DNA of 64,000 nucleotides, from NCBI GenBank assembly GCA_025345505.1, contig JANVCC010000219.1, positions 1,382,450 to 1,446,449 of the forward strand, read 5' to 3'. Below the pieces are notes generated by a model. The model was not told the DNA's origin. It saw only the letters and a program-made list of their open reading frames with translations, and did not search any database. This DNA is from Todiramphus chloris collaris (lineage: Eukaryota; Chordata; Aves; Coraciiformes; Alcedinidae). Position numbers and translations under genes: made by a program. Positions within the stretch are counted from its first letter, which is position 1; each line of letters starts with the position of its first letter. Positions 12,201 through 36,774 of this stretch are shown in pieces.

Positions 12201-14339
12201 ATGCCATCCTCCCACCTAAAAACCTAAGAACATTACTAAACAATTGTTGGAAAGGCAAAACTGTCTAAAACGAACTTTGTGTTCCAAAGAGGTTTTGTGA
12301 CTCTACTGCAGCGGGCAGTTCACTGGACGGTGTTCCAGTTGACTTGGTGGTACTGGGAGAGAAGAAAGGAAGAAGTCTGAGTTTGTTGACGCAGGTATTC
12401 AGGGAGTGGGAAGGTGGTTTGAAGCTTATTGTGTCAGCACAGACTGCTCAGCTTAATTCCAGGAACATTAAAGCTTGAAAACTTCAAGAAGCTTTTAAGA
12501 GACATTATCCAGTTCTTGAGACATCTCCATCGGCTTGCTTTGGTGTCGGAGAAGATGTTAGCACTGGTGAACTGGTAGCTACTCTTCCAATTTCAAAGGA
12601 AACAGAGAAGTTTGTGGTGTGACTCAGCTTTACCAGAACACTGCTTTAAGCAATGTTAATCCTAGCTGACTATTCATGTGTTTTGTTTGTCTAATATCCT
12701 TGTAATGTAGCTATTCCCGTTAAAGAAAGCCAGCATCCTTTGTTCTCCTCCAAGCTATGCAAGACATGACTGCAGAAGTAGTTTGGGGCCTGGAGCTGCG
12801 GTGACTGAATGCTGCTGGAATGTAATGTGTCACATCTGGGCAAACGGGAGTAGATTTGTCCCTTCTAAAGCTCAGCCTAGCTCTTCATTTGGGTGGTGGT
12901 TGGAATGAAAACATCCTTGGAAGGTGGGGAAGAAGGAAAACAGCTTGGTTAGATTAGAAATTCATATTGCTGATTTTTTTTTTTTTTTAAAAGAAATAAC
13001 TGAAAATATAATAAAAAACCCTGAGGTCTGATAGATTTAGATGGCAACATTTGCCTTTCTGGGTCAGGAAAAAGGGCTTGGGTTTTTTTTCTCCCTGTTG
13101 TTTCTTTGGCTGCAGCTGGAAATCATAGCAATTGATGCATCTGAGCCAAGAAATAAGTGTGTTTGAGAAGGGCAGGAGCAGCTGGCTAGTTAATACCCTG
13201 CAGCAAATATGTGAAGACTGCTGGGTTTTGAGCCTATAGCGTGTACAGCCAGTTCTCTTCTGGATGTTGCAGTCCTCACCAGTCCTGTCACTGCTTCTCC
13301 TGGAGTTGCCCAGCTGAGGAACTACCCCTCTGCTTTAGCCAGCACCAGGTTTTGCTCCCTTTAGTCCACATTTTATGGACATGGCATCAGCGTTTTTGTC
13401 TGCTAAGAGGCAGGGAGCATCCACAGCGTGCTGGGATGTGGAAGACGAAGACGTAAGTCTCAGACGGTGACTGAAGAGGAAGATATTGATTACTGGGAGA
13501 AGAATTTAGAGTGTGTTGAATATTCAAGACGTCGGAGCCACGGTTTGCATCTCCTCTGCCTTTGGCAGAGCGTGTAGCAGCAGAGCTGCCAAGGTCCCTT
13601 CTAAAGTCTGCTGTGTTACAGCAAATACAGGATGATCGTATGAATGAGCAATCTTTCTATTGTCTCACTTCCCTGGAAGTTGAAATGGAGAATTAATCCT
13701 CTGCTCCATTGTCATCCTCTACCTTCCCATCCCTCGCCTTCCTCTCTTTGCTACAAATAGTCCCCCGAGGTTTAAGGATGAGGAAAAAAAGTAAGATTGG
13801 CATTTTTAGCTGTTAAATGAGGTTAATCAGCTTGGTAGTGGGTGGGAGAAACGTGCTCTGAGGTTAAGAATGTGATATTAATGGATAGCAGGACCCTTAT
13901 TATCAGTCGAGTGTAAATTTCCTTCTGTTAGGTGTGAAGTTTTTGCTTAAAAATTACCTGCTTGTTTTATTGTTCCTGTAATTAAGAGAAACACAGAAAT
14001 TGTGGGGAGGACGTGTTTGTGCGTAAAGTTGTCCTCCTTTTCCTCTTCTCCCGAAGACAACGTCTTCAGTTTGACAGAAGGGAATCAGGGCTGCAAATTG
14101 CTGCTCTGCAAACCGCACTTTGAACTGGCACAAAGCAAAGAAATGGAACTACTGGAATTCCTGCAGGATGAGGAAGGTTAGTCTGAGCAGACTCGGAGCT
14201 GCCTACTTTTGGCAGCTGCCCAGCGTGGCTGAACTGCTGGAGAGCGAGGCTAATCCTTTCTGCTGTAGCTTCTGGCATAGCTGGTAAAAAATACACAGAT
14301 ACCTGTTCTAAAAATACAGCCTCTTTTTTTTATTTCCTT
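9202..14339. other. Intron 1 stretch without recognisable features
   Basis: Non-coding sequence with short A/T runs, for example near 10037-10053 and 12974-12990. I see no exon, RNA gene or repeat family that I can name. Confidence 0.55.
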
Positions 14340-14364
14340 CCCCCCCCCCCCCCCCCCGCCCCCC
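14340..14364. repeat. C homopolymer, 18 C then G then 6 C
   Basis: A second long C run in the same intron, preceded by a T-rich stretch. Its length is probably unreliable in the assembly. Confidence 0.93.
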
Positions 14365-15484
14365 AAATGCACAGTGGGGATGCAAATAATACAGCAGGAC
14401 ACCCCGAATGCAGCCAGTAATTCTCATTTCAACAGTTAAAACCTTGAGAAGCAGCATATCAATTTTTTGCAGTGTCTGCTTGACTTCCATCCACAAATGA
14501 CAGCCTGCTGGCAGAAAGACCGGGAGGAATGATTAAAGCCACGCAGCATTCCTCCTGTAACAGAAGGAGACCATCTTCCAGATTGTGAATACAATGGCTG
14601 CTTTAATTAATTTCACCTTCTTGACTTTAATAGTAAAAAATCTGAAAAGCCAAGTTACTATTTTTATAGAAATGCACGTGTGAAAACAGGATCTGGAAGT
14701 ACGAGCTAACATATTTGATGACAAATGCAAATTCCAGCCTAAATATTTAACTCCGCTTGGCAGTAAATCATTTCTGGTGAAAAAGATGCACAACAAACCT
14801 TCCTGCATAAATCAAACTTCATCTGCACAAGGAAGAATTCACCTACTCTTACAGTGGATATTCTTACACCACAATAACAGGAAAGAGCGGCTGTAGCCGG
14901 CACGTCGTCTCGGCACCGCTCTTGTTGGAGCTGCTGCTGCATTGAGATGTAACCCGTTCCAGGTCACCTCCAAGACACCAAACTGCCCCAGCAGCGTGGC
15001 TGCTCCTGCTGGAATGATCTGCCCTGGCTTCCAGCTCGCCTGGGATGAAACGTGCGCTGGCAGCGCGGAGACGCATCAAGCAGCGTGGTGATTGAGGAGC
15101 CACCGAGTCACTGCCGCAGCGGGGATATTAAAAGTGTTGAACAGCAACACGATGGTCCTCAGAGTTTATGTCCACGGGATTAAAACCAATCCAAAATTTC
15201 TTTCCCAGGGGTGTAATTCCTGTTACAATAGACTGGGCAAATCTCATGTGGCACGTGCAAAGAGGGGCACACATTTCACTCTCCCTGCCCCAAACTCAAA
15301 CCATCTCCATGCCTATGTGTGTCGTTAGTCTCAATAATCTTAGCTTTCGAGTTAGTGCTGTCAGATACTGGGTTTTGCTCTTTAAAGGGTTTTGGTGCTT
15401 AAAAAGAGGAGCTGATACATCGTTTTACATGTCAGTGTATGTAAGTATTAAGTATATATTAAGTATATAAGTGTGTGAAATGTA

Positions 15485-15506
15485 TTGAGTCCAATAATGG
15501 ACTCAA
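15485..15506. repeat. 9-bp perfect inverted repeat, 4-base loop
   Basis: TTGAGTCCA and TGGACTCAA flank ATAA. It lies beside a TATATTAAG-rich stretch. In the pre-mRNA it could form a small hairpin. No function is implied. Confidence 0.8.
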
Positions 15507-16040
15507 ACATAACGATGCTTGTAGTATGAGGTTTGATTATACTGTTTGTAGCTGTAATTCCTTTCCTTTCACCCGTTCAGTACTGTACAGCCTGTGTTCA
15601 GGGATGCTCACCCACAGACCCTCCTCGCAGTTGTAGTGCTGGGCAGTGTCTGAGACATGGATTATTTTGATGTAGAAGGCACATAAATAGATGGATTGAT
15701 TGGACTGCACAGGTAGATTGTCAGGCTGCTGACTGAGAGCACTTACTTTCGGCAGGGTCTTTTTGCACTGAGAATTTCCCACCTTATTTGTGACCGAATA
15801 TTGCACAGGAGAGCTGGAAAAGTACTGATCCCAATGAAAGCAGATGTAGCTTTTATTCCCTTACAAACTTCATGTTTCTGGTTTGGGGGTGTGCAAGTGA
15901 GAGGGACCATCTGCTTTACATTTCAAATAACTGTCGTGCCTGTCATCATCCTACAGCTATCATAAGACTTGTGATTTGGGGGGGAGGAAAATGCACTTTT
16001 CTCCATCATTAACACTTTGCCTGCAAATCTTGTCTTTCAG

Positions 16041-29733
<13,693 letters not shown>

Positions 29734-32700
29734 TACGTAGTTGGAGCATTCCAGTGAAAGGGAAAATACAAGTTGAAAAACCAATGCACTGATGGGGGGC
29801 AAAAAAACAAACAAAAAAAAAGACTTGAAAGTCCTCGCACAGGGTTTCTAAGGAGTCATTCCTACACGCATCCCCACCCCGCCCAAGGATTGGTGCTTTA
29901 AATTTCTATTGTTACACAAATCATAAATGCAGAGTCTTGTAAGAAAACATGGTGTTTTAATTGTGCCTTTGCCCCAAGCTGAGCCACTTTGAGCTCCAGT
30001 GGAATATTAATAGCAGGTGTTTTTATATTAAAAAAATTAATATTATTAAAAAAACTAATAATAATCTGGTAGCAGCAGAGAATGGTGCTGCAAAGGCTCT
30101 GGGTATTCCAATAAGCTTATGGGTTTATTGAACTGCTGCACTGATTGGCAAAAAAGAGGAGCAAACCCAAGACAATTATGGTACGATTACCAGAGTCTGG
30201 CACAAACCAGAATGCCTCCAAACTGAACTGTAAACGGTTAAAAGTAATAGTGGGTTTACAGGCAGCTTTTAGGATAAAGCAGTTATACAATATGAAAAGG
30301 AATTTCTTCATTCCATCTTTCTGGGTGAGGGAATTTTGAGATTTGTACAAGCTTTCTGCTAGACTCCAGATTCTGAAGCAGCAGGTCTCAGCTCGGTGGC
30401 AAAGCAGGTGGCCCAAGGAGGGTTCAGTGGGGTGGGACTATCACTGATAAACTACTATGCAAAAGACAAAAAAAAAAGGAAAAGGAGGAAAAAAAAAAGT
30501 TCGCCTTATTTATATGGAATGTTTGGTCCCTGCTGGGCTACAGTTATCTCTTGGGGGGGAAAAAGGAAAGCTAAAAACACATTTGCACGTGTTAGTTATC
30601 TGTAGAGCTTCTTTTGAGGAGGAACATCCTATGAAGATGCCTTTGTTTCCAGTGATTGGATTAAGAGGGGAATCAGCCCTTCAGTTCCCGAGTTGGTTTT
30701 CCCTGTGTTTTCTTTCTTCAGGATGTTTTAATTTTTTTTTTGTGTGTGTGTTTGCAGATTTTACTTTGCTGACAGGGAGATAACTCCTTTTTGTGCTGCT
30801 TTCATGATGTTTAGAGTGGGATAGTTGAAGCATCAGGATAAACTGACATGTGGTGGTATAGACGTAGGCTTGAGACATGACACTGGGAGAGTTCCAGACC
30901 ACTGCTCTTCAGAAAAGCTGAACGTTGGAAAAATACCATAATCCTTTTGAGGGCGTAGTCAAATGAATCCCAAACTACTGCTGCCCTAGAATTAGGGAAG
31001 AAGAGCCATGTGCTTTCTCTGTGAGAAAGTGAGAAGCCCGAGGCTTTGTCAATTTGTATTTTTACCCAGGAGAAAGCAATGTCAAAAGTCAGATCGCTTG
31101 GTGGTATTTGAGGAAACTCTGGCATCATCAAGCTGTTGATGGTTACTAATGGGAATTGTAGCACCTCAGCCAGGTAAAAACAGGGTATAAACCTCAGCCA
31201 ATAATTTTGTTTTTGGTTTTTTTGTTGGTATTTTTAGACTGAGATTGAAAGTGTAGTTAATACTGCCTAAAGGTAACTGTGTAGTTAACTAGCAGTTGCA
31301 GGATGCAGAGTAAATACCAAATGTGTGTGTTTTTCCTGCCAGGAAGCTTAGCCATTCCTCTGTAGGAGCAGTGCTAGGACTGGACAGGGAAGTACCTGAT
31401 TTAAGCACCCTCTCAGTGTTATGTAAAGGTAAGCTGGCCAATCTCTTTAGCTTCCTGAGTATTGTATCCAAGCCTCTCTTACGTATTGATCTGGAATCAG
31501 GGGGATTGCCTTGTAAGCATCCAGCCAGTATAGACCAGTGTGGCTTTTGTCCAAAAAGAGCACAAATGTCTCGGCAAACGGCACGTTCCTGGGCAGAAAT
31601 GACTCCACCTCACACAGCTCTGTGGAGAGGCAGGACCTGATCAAGGGGGTTCTGCTTGTGCTGGAGCTGTGGGTAGAGGAATGGCTTCTCAGTTGGAGTT
31701 GCCTCTGTTGCTGCCTGGAGTTCCAGCGCTGTTCAGATCCGTCTCCCGCTTGGATGCGATGGTGCTTTTAGGCCACGCGAATCAAACGGGCTCCCTGTGT
31801 TTTTCAGAGTGGGGAGGAGGTTGGGATGATCTATCTGGATCCACAGTGTGGAGGCCACAATCCACAGCTGATGGCTTCTATCCCAGTAAATAGATCCAAG
31901 GTATTCTTGTGGTTTCCTTACCCATTGAAATCCTCAGTGTAGTTACTCACTGAGTAGCTAGCGACTTCTTGATTCCTGTGGTGTGGGTGAAAGGCTTTTT
32001 CAAAGCCTGTTTCCATCATGTAAATGTAGATAACTTTTCCATAGAAAAGAAACCTTATTCCAAAGTGCTTGTTCCTATGACTTCTTAGGTGGCCAAAGTG
32101 TTAAATGTCACGTTCACTAGGGCTGCAACTTGCGGGGTGGGGGGGCAAGAGATGTGATATATTTTTGAGGGGGCTGGGACTGCATGTTTTCTAGTAAAGT
32201 ACTCTTAAGGTTCTCAAGCCTGTATGAACTTCAGCTGCTAATACGTAGTTTCTCAGAAGGCTGAGAAACCATCTGCCAAAGCTGGATGTCTGTGATGCTT
32301 TAGTGACTTTGGTGGAGGCATTGTTAAGCCATCTCCTTGCACAGTGAGTTGGAGCCTCAGCAGATGCTGTCGGTCAGCTCTCCTCAGTTAGCAAATGCTT
32401 TGTGGTACTGGAGAAACTGAGTGATTTTAACGGCCGTCCAGCTTAAGCTGCTGTCTCGGGGGTTTATTCTCTTTAAAACTCAGTAGGAAAAAGGCTGGTT
32501 TTGAAACTGGTAGCCGGTGTGTCGAGGGTAGGAAAGAATATCCTCAGTTGTACGGCGAGAGCCGAGTGAGAAAGCAGAAATTGAGCTGTCAAAACGAGCT
32601 GTAAGCTACAGTTTATCTCCCAGCCATCATTGTGAGGAGCAGCTGGAACAGGGCTGCATTTGTTGGTAGGTGTAAGGGATGTGGGTCTCTCGTAGAGGGT

Positions 32701-33937
32701 AGAGAAATAACGTGTATGACGGTGATGTGTATGACAGTAGGTTACCATGGTTGTCGGTGTCTGTTTCTTATAACCATATGTAATCCATTTTTAAAGAAGA
32801 AAAGGTGTTTTCATACTCGGGATCGGGGTTTTAGTTTCACATAGGCTGTGTAGGACTCGGTGGATTGACCTTTCAGGAGTAACAAAGGTTGGTCCTTGAT
32901 AGGTTCCCGAGGAGGTCTTTGGTTTCGTTCCAAGCACTGCTGCTGATGTAGCTGACAGCGGTCCTGTTCCGTCTGCGTATAACCACTCTGTAGAAACCAG
33001 ATCAAAAGCTTGCCAGGAAAAAATGGTGAAAATGCTGGAAATGATTTTGATGACCTCTTTTCTTTTTCCTTTGTAAAGCTGTAAATACTTTATTTTATTT
33101 TTTTTCTATTCCTAATGCGGTGTCATATTGACACTTTTTTAGACTTACAATCAGAAAATCCTCCTCATTGTCTCTCATTTTTTAAAAGGGGATTTCAAAG
33201 AAGCAAATTTTTTTTGCTCGTTCGCAGTGTAATAATAGATCAAATTCCTACCATGGGTTTGTACAAAACAAAACAAAAAATGTTTTCAGTAAACAAAAGG
33301 CGGTTGCTTTTGTGGATGCATGTTGTTCAAAAATGTCCAAAGAATAATGTGGTACAAACGTGGGTTTTTTTTCAAAGACTTAGTAATTATGATATTAGTT
33401 CACAAAACAACAACAAAAAAGTCAAAATTCTTGAGGAAAAAAAAAAAGTCTGGGTGGGGGGAATGTAATGAAACTAATCTAAGCTAAATGTGTAATCTAT
33501 TTATAAAGAAACCAACACAGTATATATTCTATTTTTATTAGAGGTTTTTAAAATGAAACGGAATTCTGTTAGCAAATGCAATTATTCCCTTGTAAAGAAT
33601 CTTCTGCTCTTGCCAGGACTCCCAAATTCTCAAAGGGTTTCCAACAACAACACAGCCACAACCTGACAGGTAGGGCTGCCAAGCGCTCGCCCGTCGCTTC
33701 CTCGGAGCGAGAGGCTGAAAGCAACCCAGGCTAACAGGTTTTCTGCTCCTGCAGGATTATTGCTGTTTCTCCTGGTTGGGTTTTCTTTTTTTTCCTTCCC
33801 CCGATTGCTGCTGGAGAAGGGAAGAACCTCCCTTTCCTCCCCGAAATCCTGGGGGTGTTGCAGCGCAGTAGGTGTAAAATCTGCCCCAGAGTGGGGCTTG
33901 TGTTCTGCCTGCTCGGAAGATAAATTGACTCCAGCAG

Positions 33938-33943
33938 AATAAA
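33938..33943 (+). terminator. IFFO2: Candidate polyadenylation signal AATAAA
   Basis: Canonical hexamer about 4.2 kb after the IFFO2 stop codon. One of two AATAAA candidates I noticed in the presumed 3' UTR. Confidence 0.35.
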
Positions 33944-36046
33944 TCGGAATGAACTTGAGAAAATGAAATACTTGATCAGAAGGGTGCCTGAATATGGATC
34001 TAAAGCTGCTCCCAATAGGAGAGTTCTGGGGTTTTGGCATAAGCATTCCTGCCAGCAGAAACACGAGCGGGGTCATCGGTCTGGGGTTGGCCAAGGTGGG
34101 TGCTCGCAGCCCTGCCGCAGCGCTGCGGTCTCCGTAAAGCAGCTATTTCCTTCCCTCTGTTTCCCTTGGCTCTGGAAAAACCTTGGGAGAATGTTTGTGT
34201 TGGAACGTGAATTACAATACTGGGAAGCCTCTGATTGTGTCTCCTGTTTGAGTGCTTCACTTTAGAGCCGAATGTTTAAAACTCAGCAAAATGAAGCAAT
34301 GATAGTGCTGTCATAATAACCCGATGAGAATTTTCCACCTTTTTGCTTCAGGACTTCTGGGGTTTTTTTTTAATTATTCTTCTTTTGCACTGCTCCAGGA
34401 CTTGGTTGCAGGGGAACGCGCAGGTTTAAAAAAAGAATAAGTCTTTGTTTTCATTGTGAAGTCACCCAAAGGCTTGATTTTAAGCTTTTAGTTGAACGTA
34501 AGTTCTGTCAGCTGGGAGTTTTAAAGGAGAAAAGAAATTGCCAAACAAGGTCACACGTGGTATCCTGGGGTTAATAATGCTGGGTTTAGAGGTGAACCAG
34601 AACCCCCACCTGCTGAATTCTTAACTTCAGCCCCTTGCCAACCTGCCTGGGGAGCACTGAAGTCTTCAACCCGAGTCCTTGGCAGAGCAGTGAAGAAACA
34701 CTTGAGTGATTCTTTTTTTCCTGTGTCTGTTTTTGTGTGTAGTTCAATGTCTTAAGACCCTTCCGCATTTGCGGGAACCTTTCAAAGCTTCTCTTTTGAA
34801 GAAGCAACAGTTTGTGTTTTAAGAAGTGGGTATTTGATGCTTCTGGAAAAGGAAAATTCCCTCCTAATTTGAAGCACTCCCAACAGCGAAGCACTTCTGT
34901 AAGCAAAGGCTGTGCTCGTAGGTCTGGCTGCCTCCGTCTGTGGAGGAAATAATGATGTTCATGCTTAAACCAACCCCCCGGCGTGGCTTCAGACCTGTGC
35001 CATTTCCATGGCAGAACACCCTGGCACCACAAACCCGACCCCCGTGGTTTGTGGGCTGCCCAAACTGCCTATTCTCCTGCGCAGATCCCATCTGAAATCC
35101 TCACGTTTCTTTGGTTCATGAGAGAGGTTTGAGGATGAGGGAAAGCTCGGTCACTTAGACACACTTCCTTGTGTGATGTGGTTTCACCAAAAGAGCTTCA
35201 CACGCAATTCAGTCCTGAGAACACCTTACCCGTGGCTAAAGTGTGCGTAGCCAAGTTCTGCCAAAAAATAAGTATTTATTATTTAAGGTGTTGAAGTGGA
35301 GGCTGTTGATGACACTTTCCCCACGCTGTGTCACTTCTCGTTGGTTCTTCTTAGGTCACGTAAGAATTTCTTTTATACACATGAAAACAGACTACTGATC
35401 GGTGTGGAAATGAACCTGTTTACCGTACTGGTGTAAATATTGTGCTTTATATTCTGTATATTAGCTTCTTTTAAAGAAAAAAAAAAAAAAGACTGAACTG
35501 ATGATGCTATTTGATCTCGGGTGAGGAAAGGACGAAGGACGAGCCAGCTCCCCAGCTCGCTCTGGAGTCGAGATGTAAATCGATTCCCTCTGCGGCTGGA
35601 AGTCTGTCCTGGGAATTTGCAAGCAGACCAAATGGTACAGGCACTTACCGGCGGTGGATTTTGGACCATCAAAGGCTTCGGAAATCTAATCCACTTTAGC
35701 GGGGCACCGAGAAACACCCGCAGCGAGAGCCAGAAGCATTCGCCCTCCTCCAACTTCCACCGGATTATCTCCATCTTCCCTTTTTTAGTGCCAAAACCAA
35801 CCCTCCCCACCCCTCCCAGGTCTGCTCTCCGACCAGATGCTGCTCTGGGCTCCTGTCCCACGTCCGTCTGTCCGTCCTGGGCCGTGCTGCCCACCTGGAG
35901 AGGTTCATCCTTCGCCGCTCGGCCCATCGGTTGCCTACCCCCTGGGCTTCTCGGCGAAACAGGGGCTGGCGGGAGCTTGTCGATGAAACGGGTTATAGTC
36001 CTTCTCTGGTTACGAGGAAAAAGAAAACAAAACAAAAGACCTATAA

Positions 36047-36052
36047 AATAAA
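36047..36052 (+). terminator. IFFO2: Candidate distal polyadenylation signal AATAAA
   Basis: Canonical hexamer in TATAAAATAAATACC, followed within about 30 bases by a T/G-containing stretch (CCTGGCTGTGCGCGTGCGTT). If used, the IFFO2 transcript would end about 0.7 kb before the ALDH4A1 start codon. Confidence 0.4.
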
Positions 36053-36471
36053 TACCAAACTCCTGGTTTCCTGGCTGTGCGCGTGCGTTCTTGGGCTAGA
36101 GAACACCTTGTAGGGCCAAAGCTGGAGCCGAGAGGGGCGGGACCTTCCTGCAGGTGCTTTGGGGTCCCCTAATAGTCCAAGCTCCCCTCAAAGCTGGGAT
36201 CCCTCAGGGGATCGATCCTTCAGCTCTTTCTGGAGCTAAACCCGCGCCCCCCAGCCCGGCCCTTGCTTTGGGGTAAAATTCCTCGTTATCAGTTAATTTT
36301 TAGTCGCTAAAGGGGAGGGGAGCAGCGGGAGCAGCTGCCTCAGCTGCTCTCTCTTTGCCTTCTCCCCTCCCGCGCTCGCTGAGGTTATTTTAACGGCATT
36401 TCGGGGTTCGGGTTTGGGTTTTATTTTAATAATTAATTATTTTTAGCTCTTCCCGGGGCCCCGCCCCTTCC

Positions 36472-36477
36472 CACGTG
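36472..36477. promoter_or_regulatory. CACGTG E-box
   Basis: Palindromic E-box in CCCACGTGCTTG, about 265 bases upstream of the ALDH4A1 ATG. It is the type of site bound by bHLH-ZIP factors (USF, MYC, TFE families). Binding is not shown. Confidence 0.4.
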
Positions 36478-36739
36478 CTTGCCGGGCGCAACCACCGCCT
36501 GGGGGGGGGGGGGGAACACGGGGGCACCCCATCCCCCCCACGGCCGGGACACGGGGACCCGGGACACGGGGACACTCCCCCGCAAAGCCCCGAGAGCCCG
36601 CGGGGGGTGGAGCGCGGAGCAACCCCCTCCCCGCCCCGCCTTTAGTTTAATTATTTAATGGGTGGGTTTGTCTGTAACCCCCCCCCCCGGGCCGTGCGTT
36701 GGGCGCGGCCGTGGCTGTGGGGAGCGCGGCGGGGCCGGG

Positions 36740-36774
36740 ATGTGGCGGGCGCTGAGGGGGCTGCGGGGCGGCGG
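36740..36774 (+). CDS. ALDH4A1: ALDH4A1 exon 1, start codon and mitochondrial leader
   Basis: ATG at 36740 in GGGATGT, then WRALRGLRGG and two bases of a split Gly codon before GTGAGT. This start is chosen because it lies in the CpG-rich region, precedes a perfect donor, keeps frame with exon 2 and gives an Arg/Leu-rich leader without acidic residues, as expected for a matrix enzyme. Exon 1 is poorly conserved in the family, so this is the least certain exon. Confidence 0.85.

Larger units (their letters stand above)
1..16040 (+). other. IFFO2: Presumed IFFO2 intron 1 (partial, 5' end outside window)
   Basis: This stretch lies upstream of the first recognisable IFFO2 exon, whose leading base completes a split codon, so a coding exon must precede it. 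In vertebrate IFFO genes one large GC-rich first exon encodes the head and the start of the rod. No such sequence is visible here, so I infer that exon 1 lies further upstream. The stretch is AT-leaning non-coding DNA with three CR1 fragments, two C homopolymers, a polypyrimidine tract with a gap and short hairpins. Open frames inside it are short and show no family resemblance apart from CR1 remnants. Confidence 0.7.
29734..36065 (+). other. IFFO2: IFFO2 3' UTR and 3' flank (end uncertain)
   Basis: No intron signs and no other gene are visible between the IFFO2 stop and the ALDH4A1 promoter. AT-rich blocks (ATTAAA-type sequences near 30028 and 30045, TTTTATTT near 33090, TATTTATTA near 35273) look like 3' UTR. 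A canonical AATAAA lies at 33938-33943 and another at 36047-36052. A long UTR would fit mammalian IFFO2, but the real cleavage site cannot be fixed from sequence. Confidence 0.55.

Noticed and set aside
35373-36035. Minus-strand open frame of 220 codons between IFFO2 and ALDH4A1
   Set aside because: No recognisable domain, composition follows the local DNA, and its 3' part crosses an A-run; more likely chance in the IFFO2 3' flank.
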